From Oscillatoria nigro-viridis PCC 7112 (GTDB lineage: Bacteria > Cyanobacteriota > Cyanobacteriia > Cyanobacteriales > Microcoleaceae), in assembly GCF_000317475.1 (NCBI RefSeq), contig NC_019729.1, positions 4,850,501 through 4,914,500 of the forward strand: 64,000 bases of DNA. Direction: 5' to 3'. The notes beneath the pieces are model-generated. The model searched no databases. It was not told where the DNA came from and was given only the letters and a program-made list of their open reading frames with translations. The stretch's first letter is position 1, and every line of letters begins with the position of its first letter. Made by a program: the position numbers and the translations under genes. Positions 58,907 to 64,000 of this stretch are shown here, piece by piece.

Positions 58907-59125
58907 AAAATTGTTAGCAAAAACAGCGACGCCGATGCTAATTATGCTAAAGTTGTTGCGGTTAGAGAACTGGGAATTCCGGTGGTGATGGTGCAGCCGC
59001 CACAGATTCCCGATGTTGAGCAGGTTGCTGATGTGGAAGGGGCGATAGATTGCCTAATTCAGCAGTTGAGTTCCCTAAAATTAGTGTCACTCAAACAAGC
59101 GACTGGTAGAAAATTTTTAAAATAG
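58907..59125 (+). pseudogene. cobK: cobK 3' fragment
   Basis: Plus-strand frame without a start: IVSKNSDADANYAKVVAVRE, then LGIPVVMVQPPQIPDVEQVA, then DVEGAIDCLIQQL. This is the C-terminal 55 residues of precorrin-6A reductase. The full gene here (13864-14610) reads IVSKNSGGGATYAKIVAARE in the same place. DNA is also alike (shared blocks such as GAACTGGGAATTCCGGTGGT). The frame then runs 17 codons past the end of CobK to TAG. It is a partial duplication or a decayed second gene. Confidence 0.9.
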
Positions 59126-59247
59126 TTAAAGTAGATATAAGTGATTAAGGGAGAGCGATCGTCCTCTGAGATTGTGCAATCCCACTTTGAGGGAAATTTC
59201 GCTCGCACGATTTGCGCTTGCGACTAGCAATTTAAGGAACTAAAACA

Positions 59248-60027
59248 ATGGTTATCACTGGAACTGAAGAAGCAGACAGCTTGAAAGGCACTACAGAAAA
59301 TGATGTCATCTACGGCTTAGCAGGGGATGATTCTCTAGTAGGCTTGGGCGGAAACGACTTTCTGTACGGTGGCGAAGATGACGATACACTCTATGGGGGT
59401 TTTGGCGACGACCAACTATTTGGTGAAAATGGCGATGACTTTCTAGACGGCGGCTATGGATACGACCAATTAAATGGCGGTAGCGGTAACGACGAACTGC
59501 GGGGCGGGTATGCGGATGACATCCTAATTGGAGGTAGCGGAAACGATAAATTAGACGGCGAGTTTGGAGATGATTTTCTCATCGGCGGGACGGGAAATGA
59601 TTCTCTTTACGGCGGCGATGGAAACGACATCCTAACTGATAGTGGCGTAGGTCGCGATGGCAGCGACTATTTAGACGGCGGTAGCGGAAATGACCGAATA
59701 ATTGCTTACGGTTACGGGCCGGAAATTGATGCAGATACGCTGGTGGGCGGGACAGGATTGGATACCTTCGTTCTCGGCGCGCCCGGTCAGGCTTTCTACA
59801 ATGTTGACGGCGATGCTGACTACGCATTAATTACTGATTATTTGCCCTTTGCAGACACAATTCAACTGCAAGGAAGTGCGTCTGACTACATTTTAGATGG
59901 CTCTCCGATTCAGGGAATTTCTGGCACTGCTATTTACCGCGAAGAAAATTCAAATTACGAACTAATTGCCGTTTTGCAGGACAGATTTTTAACTCAGAGC
60001 GCTCTAGGTTTGTTCACTTACGTGTAG
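59248..60027 (+). CDS. RTX (hemolysin-type) calcium-binding repeat protein
   Basis: 259 residues. From residue about 10 to 150 it is made of nonapeptide repeats GGxGxDxLx ([40 protein letters not shown], and so on), which form a Ca2+-bound beta roll. The C-terminal 90 residues ([20 protein letters not shown]...) resemble the end domain of many cyanobacterial RTX proteins ([16 protein letters not shown]). Such proteins leave the cell by a type I exporter using a C-terminal signal. No exporter gene is adjacent. It has no enzyme domain, so it is probably a surface or sheath component. Confidence 0.9.
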   Translation: MVITGTEEADSLKGTTENDVIYGLAGDDSLVGLGGNDFLYGGEDDDTLYGGFGDDQLFGENGDDFLDGGYGYDQLNGGSGNDELRGGYADDILIGGSGNDKLDGEFGDDFLIGGTGNDSLYGGDGNDILTDSGVGRDGSDYLDGGSGNDRIIAYGYGPEIDADTLVGGTGLDTFVLGAPGQAFYNVDGDADYALITDYLPFADTIQLQGSASDYILDGSPIQGISGTAIYREENSNYELIAVLQDRFLTQSALGLFTYV

Positions 60028-60148
60028 GCGGCACTTCTCAAAAAGAAGTGGTAGGTGGTAGGTGGAATAGACTAAGCATCTCAGCTAAAACCTCAAACCT
60101 AAAACCTAGATAGATTGCTATCAAGTTCCCCCCTGCTTAAGGGAGGGA

Positions 60149-61366
60149 TTACTTTTTATCTTGAGGTTTATTTAAAGAATTAAGATGATTGTTCATATCC
60201 TGCAAATCTCTTGTGAGAACCGGATACTCTGAAGTTGCTAATAGCGGATCTTTTTTATCGGTGACAGTTTTTGCTAGGGGCAAAACGCGGTAGTTTAATT
60301 TGTTGTTCAAGCTGTAGCTTTGCACCCAAGTAGGATGTGTTTTTACCTCTGTAATTTCTGTTGTTTTTTCGGGAAAGATTTTGCGAATATTTACTTGAAA
60401 AATTACGCCTAGGTCTGTATATTTTTTATTCTGACCGGAAATGAAGTTTCCCATTGAATAAATTGCTACAGCTTTGCGGGTTTTCCCATTTTTGCCGGAG
60501 AATTTAAAAATTTTGTAAGGTTGGACGACGTGGGGATGGCTGCCCAGAATGATATCTGCACCGGCTTTTAATAGGTTTTCCACTAATTGTTTTTGTTGGG
60601 TGTTTGGCTGTCGCTGATATTCGTTGCCAAAATGCAGGGAAATTGCGATAATATCTGCTCCTTGTTTGCGGGCTTTGGCAATATCTTTGATTATCTTTTT
60701 TTCGTCAATTAGGGAAACTAAGTAATCTTTGCCTTTGGGTACGGGAATGCCGTTTGTGCCGTAGGTGTAGGCTAGCAGGGCTAGTGAAATGTTGTTTTTA
60801 GTGCTGATTAAAGTACGATCGCTCGCAGCTTTCGATTCGGCTGTTCCTGTGGAAGCAATTTTACGATCGCGCAGATTAGCGATCGTCCTAATTACCCCTT
60901 TTTCTCCCCGGTCTAAAGCATGATTGTTCGCGGTTGTCAATATATTAAATCCGGCTTTTTTAGCAGCATCCGCTAATTGAGCCGGTGCGTTAAATAGCGG
61001 ATATCCCGTATATCCGCCCGCATCTTCCCCCGCTAAAGGTGTTTCGAGATTTCCGATGACCCAATCGCCTGTTGACAGGATACTTTTAACTGGTGCGAAG
61101 AAACTGTCAAAATTGTATGTTTGCTTTTTTGCGTCGTAGCCCGATCGCGTTTGGGTACTGTGCATCATAATGTCGCCGACAGCAATTAGTTTTGCTTCTT
61201 CGATCTCAGACTTTGGTTCGGCGGAAACAGGGGTTGCAATTGGCGATGGCGTCCCGCCCCGCAAGCTACGACTTTCTGTCGGCTGTGTGTTGGTTTGTGG
61301 CGTTTGGATATTGCAGCCTGCGATCGAAAGCATGGCAATTACCGAGAGCAACCGACGAAAATTCAT
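60149..61366 (-). CDS. CapA-family lipoprotein (PGA_cap metallophosphatase-like)
   Basis: 405 residues. Lipobox LSIAGC near residue 18 gives a lipid anchor. The CapA motifs are LIAVGDIMMHS (metal ligands), GNLETPLAGEDAGG, FNILTTANNHALDRGEKGVI and ISLHFGNEYQRQPNTQQ with ILGSHPHVVQP. CapA/PgsA proteins take part in poly-gamma-glutamate capsule making in Bacillus; in cyanobacteria the function is undefined, perhaps in surface polymer processing. It is divergent from the phosphoesterase gene at 61431 (64 bases between), so the two may share regulation. Confidence 0.88.
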   Translation of the reverse strand: MNFRRLLSVIAMLSIAGCNIQTPQTNTQPTESRSLRGGTPSPIATPVSAEPKSEIEEAKLIAVGDIMMHSTQTRSGYDAKKQTYNFDSFFAPVKSILSTGDWVIGNLETPLAGEDAGGYTGYPLFNAPAQLADAAKKAGFNILTTANNHALDRGEKGVIRTIANLRDRKIASTGTAESKAASDRTLISTKNNISLALLAYTYGTNGIPVPKGKDYLVSLIDEKKIIKDIAKARKQGADIIAISLHFGNEYQRQPNTQQKQLVENLLKAGADIILGSHPHVVQPYKIFKFSGKNGKTRKAVAIYSMGNFISGQNKKYTDLGVIFQVNIRKIFPEKTTEITEVKTHPTWVQSYSLNNKLNYRVLPLAKTVTDKKDPLLATSEYPVLTRDLQDMNNHLNSLNKPQDKK

Positions 61367-61430
61367 GATTTTTGAGAGTGATTTGTCGGCTTATATGGTA
61401 TCATAACTAATTTAGTTACGGATAAAAAAA

Positions 61431-62408
61431 ATGAAAAATAACTATCTAATTCTTGCCTTTATTGTTTTTGTAGCAATTACGGGTTTTGGCGTTTTAACTT
61501 ACGCTCAAACTTCGGTCAATAGACCTTTTGAATTTGCCTTGATTGGCGATTTGCCCTACAGTGCCGAACAAGAAGCAAAATTTCCGAATTTGATTGCAGA
61601 TATCAATCGATCGCCCGCAGCGTTTGTAGTCCACGACGGCGACATTAAAAACGGTTCTAGCGTCTGCGATGATGCAACTTTTGTCAGCCGCAAGCAGTTA
61701 TTTGACAATTTTGAGATGCCGTTTATTCTTGCCTATGGCGATAATGAATGGACGGATTGCCACCGTTCAAATAACGGCAGTTACGATCCAGTAGAAAGAC
61801 TCGCTAAACTGCGGGAAATATTTAGCAACGGTAATCAAAGTTTGGGAAAGCGCACCTTAACTCTCACCCGTCAAAGCGAAAACCCGCAGTTTGCTAAATT
61901 CCGCGAAAATGTTCGCTGGATTTATCATGGAGTTGTGTTTTTGGCGATTAATATGCCGGGAAGCAACAACAATTTTGGCCGCACTCCCGAAGCAGATGCA
62001 GAATATGCCGATCGCAATTGGGCTAACTTAGCCTGGATCGAAGAATCTTTTGCTTTAGCCAAACGCAGCAACAGCAAAGGAATTGTGTTAGTTGCACAGG
62101 CAAATCCGGGATTTGAATTCGATCCGACGGACAAAAGAAGAAGCGGCTACAACGATTTTATCGCAACTCTGGAAACAGAAACAGGCAATTTCCCTGGGCA
62201 GGTTGTATTCGTCCACGGCGATACTCACTATTTCCGCATCGATAAACCTTTACCCCATTTTACCGATGAGACTCAATTACCTAGAATGAAAAATTTTACT
62301 AGAGTTGAAACTTTTGGTTCTCCAAACGTGCATTGGTTGCGGGCTTTTTATGACCCCAAAAATCCTAATTTGTTTGAATTTAAGCAGCAAATTGTTCCGG
62401 AAAATTAG
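61431..62408 (+). CDS. Secreted calcineurin-like phosphoesterase
   Basis: 325 residues. Signal peptide MKNNYLILAFIVFVAITGFG, cleavage after TYAQ or so. Metallophosphoesterase-like motifs are FALIGDLPYS, VVHDGDIKNGSSVC, LAYGDNEWTDC, and near the end VFVHGDTHYFRID. These are the GD...GDxxxG...GDN...HGDxH pattern in a variant form (D for N and no GNHE). The expected activity is hydrolysis of a phosphoester outside the cytoplasm; the substrate is unknown. Start ATG 61431 is preceded by GGATAAAAAAA without a strong ribosome site. Divergent to the CapA gene. Confidence 0.8.
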   Translation: MKNNYLILAFIVFVAITGFGVLTYAQTSVNRPFEFALIGDLPYSAEQEAKFPNLIADINRSPAAFVVHDGDIKNGSSVCDDATFVSRKQLFDNFEMPFILAYGDNEWTDCHRSNNGSYDPVERLAKLREIFSNGNQSLGKRTLTLTRQSENPQFAKFRENVRWIYHGVVFLAINMPGSNNNFGRTPEADAEYADRNWANLAWIEESFALAKRSNSKGIVLVAQANPGFEFDPTDKRRSGYNDFIATLETETGNFPGQVVFVHGDTHYFRIDKPLPHFTDETQLPRMKNFTRVETFGSPNVHWLRAFYDPKNPNLFEFKQQIVPEN

Positions 62409-62486
62409 GCGAGGTAACACAAATTTTATGCAAAATAGATATTTTTTGGATTACACTGAAGATAGGTAGAATTGAGGAATTTATTT

Positions 62487-63047
62487 ATGACGATCGCAAC
62501 TGAGCGCCTTACTCTTGAACAATTTCTGAAACTGCCAGAAACTAAACCGGCTAGCGAATACATTGAGGGCGAGATTATCCAAAAACCTATGCCGAAAACA
62601 AAGCACAGCCTATTGCAATTAAGAACCTGCAACGAAATTAATCAGGTGACGCAAACTCCCAAGATAGCTTATGCTTTTCCAGAGTTGCGGTGTACCTTTG
62701 GCGGTCGATCGATTGTTCCAGATATTGCGGTACTATTGTGGGAACAAATTGAATTTGATGAGAGCGGTGAACCGTTGGATGATGTGCTAATTGCACCGTA
62801 TTGGGCGATCGAAATCCTGTCGCCACAACAAAGCTCAAATCGCGTAACTAGAAAAATTCTTCACTGTCTTCAACATAATTGTCAGTTGGGGTGGCTAATC
62901 GATCCAGACGATCGATCGATTTTAGCGTTTTTACCCAACCAACAACCGCAATTCTGCGAAGGTAGCGATGTCGTTCCTGTTCCCGAAATGATTCCCCTGA
63001 ATATCACCGCCGAACAGGTGTTTAGCTGGTTGAGAATGCAACAATGA
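62487..63047 (+). CDS. Uma2 family (DUF820) putative endonuclease
   Basis: 186 residues from ATG 62487 (TTGAGGA 8-15 bases upstream; a TTG there is also in frame). Family motifs are LTLEQFLKLPETKPASEYIE, GEIIQKPMPKTKHS, FGGRSIVPDIAVLLWEQI (Asp ligand), APYWAIEILSPQQSSNRVTR (Glu-Ile) and then GWLIDPDDRSILAF. All predicted nuclease-fold residues are kept. Function of the family is unknown. A second Uma2 gene lies at 12516. Confidence 0.88.
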   Translation: MTIATERLTLEQFLKLPETKPASEYIEGEIIQKPMPKTKHSLLQLRTCNEINQVTQTPKIAYAFPELRCTFGGRSIVPDIAVLLWEQIEFDESGEPLDDVLIAPYWAIEILSPQQSSNRVTRKILHCLQHNCQLGWLIDPDDRSILAFLPNQQPQFCEGSDVVPVPEMIPLNITAEQVFSWLRMQQ

Positions 63048-63159
63048 ATCAGGGCGATCGTCTTTTTTACATCACATCCGATTTTAAATCTCCTTTTCTT
63101 TAAAGTCTCGCGTTGCGCGGACGCAAGGCAAGTGTAGTTGCGGTTTCAACCGCCGATCG

Positions 63160-63357
63160 TAGGGGCGGGTTTCACAGACACTAATTGTTAATAATCGACA
63201 ATATAGTAAACCCGCCCCCACCCAACGGTAAATCCCCATATATGTTTTTATCCTGCGATACAAATCAAGGTTTATGTAGGTTATTGGTGGTGTGGGGGCG
63301 GGTTTATATAGATTGTTTGTACTCGTTATATATTGTCTGTAAAATCCGCCCCTACGA
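63160..63357. repeat. GGGGCGGGTTT palindromic element, full copy
   Basis: About 200 bases: GTAGGGGCGGGTTTCACAGA...AAACCCGCCCCCACCCAACG...ATGTAGGTTATTGGTGG...GGGGGCGGGTTTATATAG...AAAATCCGCCCCTACG. Same order of parts as 2617-2910. The end lies at the stop codon of the SH3b gene. Confidence 0.8.
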
Positions 63358-63363
63358 AATTCC

Positions 63364-63759
63364 CTATTTTCGCCACCTGTCAAATTGGTCTTCGGAACAG
63401 CCATTAATAAATTGATTGTTCACCCAACCGTCAAGGATTGTCAAAGTTTCATTAGGAGGATTACCAGAAAATCTAGCCGCAATTTTCACCCAATTACCTT
63501 GTCTGCTGACAGCCCTAACTCCGTCTCCCCTTTTCAATTTAGCAACAACCGGGTATTTATTGCCTGGGCCTTTGCGAATGTTAACAGCGCCACCTTCACC
63601 TGTAATAAACGAGCATTGAGTTTGCTTTTTTAAAGCTTCTGCTTTTGCGGGAGCAAGGCTTTGCTGCTTGCCGAAAACAGGAAAGCTGTAAAGTGAGAAG
63701 CTAAAACTTGCAACGACGGCTGCAATAAAAAAGGCTTTTGATTGAGTAAAAATTAGCAT
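63364..63759 (-). CDS. Secreted SH3b-domain protein
   Basis: 131 residues. Signal peptide to about residue 30 (FFIAAVVASFSFSLYSFPVF). A bacterial SH3 domain follows at about 55-125: GGAVNIRKGPGNKYPVVAKL, then KRGDGVRAVSRQGNWVKIAA, and GWVNNQFI. SH3b domains bind peptidoglycan or other wall parts. The gene comes just after (downstream of) the partial amidase gene on the same strand, which fits a wall-related role. A GGGGCGGG repeat abuts its stop codon. Confidence 0.8.
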   Translation of the reverse strand: MLIFTQSKAFFIAAVVASFSFSLYSFPVFGKQQSLAPAKAEALKKQTQCSFITGEGGAVNIRKGPGNKYPVVAKLKRGDGVRAVSRQGNWVKIAARFSGNPPNETLTILDGWVNNQFINGCSEDQFDRWRK

Positions 63760-63840
63760 TATTTCATTTCCTTGAATTGGCTGAACTGAAGTCCTGACTA
63801 TGATTTTTTTGAGACGGGCTTCAGTGCTTACTACTAACTG

Positions 63841-64000
63841 TTATTTGACTGAGGCAAACCATTCGGTAACACCTTGGGCGATCGCCTCAGCTAATTTCTT
63901 CTGTTCTGTCGGATTCAAAATCCATTCAAACTCTTCGGGATTGATCAGAAATCCCAATTCCATTAAAACAGATGGAGCCACTGCTGGACGAGTCATGGCT
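63841..64000 (-). CDS. N-acetylmuramoyl-L-alanine amidase, C-terminal end (cut by window end)
   Basis: The visible 52 codons read TRPAVAPSVLMELGFLINPE, then EFEWILNPTEQKKLAEAIAQ and GVTEWFASVK stop. RPAVAPSVLMELGFLxNPEE is the closing motif of the zinc amidase_3 family, with the catalytic Glu in LMELGF. It cleaves the amide between MurNAc and the peptide stem. The rest of the gene lies outside the window to the right. Confidence 0.85.
   Translation of the reverse strand, partial: AMTRPAVAPSVLMELGFLINPEEFEWILNPTEQKKLAEAIAQGVTEWFASVK

Noticed and set aside
63084-63404. 106-codon minus-strand frame
   Set aside because: Covers the GGGGCGGGTTT repeat; the same frame appears in other copies by chance.
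1-64000. tRNA, rRNA or tmRNA genes
   Set aside because: Looked for TPsiC-like GTTCGAATC/GTTCAAATC with acceptor stems and for rRNA core sequences; none convincing.

Overview
The window comes from a filamentous, probably non-heterocystous cyanobacterium of the Microcoleus/Oscillatoria type. The evidence is very frequent GCGATCGC (HIP1) octamers, hormogonium polysaccharide genes (hpsA, hpsB, hpsC, hpsJ), a cyanobacterial small ribosomal protein (PSRP-3/Ycf65), a Mo-nitro_C protein, several Uma2/DUF820 genes, and intergenic DNA packed with heptanucleotide tandem repeats (STRRs) and palindromic miniature elements. This assignment is an inference from gene content; no rRNA or tRNA gene was seen.

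Layout. 0-2.4 kb is accessory DNA: the 3' end of a tnpB gene with its conserved downstream region, two tandem minus-strand small-RNA candidates ending in terminators, a ribbon-helix-helix gene behind repeated operator-like sites, and two small unknown genes. 2.9-3.7 kb holds a sulfotransferase whose stop codon lies inside an 84-bp tandem duplication. 4.4-12.4 kb is an hps operon (large surface protein HpsA plus three pseudopilins), followed by a Uma2 gene. 13.8-22.5 kb is mostly housekeeping: cobK, a TPR protein, a HAD hydrolase, PSRP-3, a methyltransferase, a Mo-nitro_C protein and obg. 22.7-26.0 kb is a CRISPR array of 42 repeats of 37 bp with a left-hand leader and no cas gene in the window. 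26-38.5 kb carries a class A beta-lactamase-like protein, a TrmJ-type RNA methyltransferase, a DUF2256 protein, isoaspartyl peptidase, glmU, a rhodanese and an MBOAT acyltransferase.

39.0-46.5 kb (minus strand) is the most interesting region. It is an RsbR-RsbS-RsbT stressosome set followed by a SpoIIE-type phosphatase fused to its own RsbT/RsbW-like ATPase, and then by a hybrid histidine kinase that also begins with an RsbT/RsbW-like ATPase. An IS607 element (tnpA intact, tnpB stopped by a TGA in its zinc ribbon) sits between rsbS and rsbT. A solo tnpB-type right end sits between rsbT and the phosphatase gene, and the kinase receiver domain is frameshifted at a run of five G. The module looks ancestral, ordered and now eroding.

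46.6-64 kb holds a heptose adenylyltransferase gene, hpsJ with a family 2 glycosyltransferase, glgB, a glutathione S-transferase pseudogene, an FtsL-like/ftsI pair, an orphan pseudopilin, a duplicated cobK 3' fragment, a small RTX protein, a CapA-type protein, a secreted phosphoesterase, a second Uma2 gene, an SH3b protein and the 3' end of an amidase gene.

The common functional theme is cell-surface polysaccharide and gliding motility (hps genes, sulfotransferase, MBOAT, glycosyltransferase, CapA). The common structural theme is invasion by short repeats, some of which have entered genes: in frame inside the TrmJ-type gene, forming the last codons of the HAD gene, and abutting the obg start codon.
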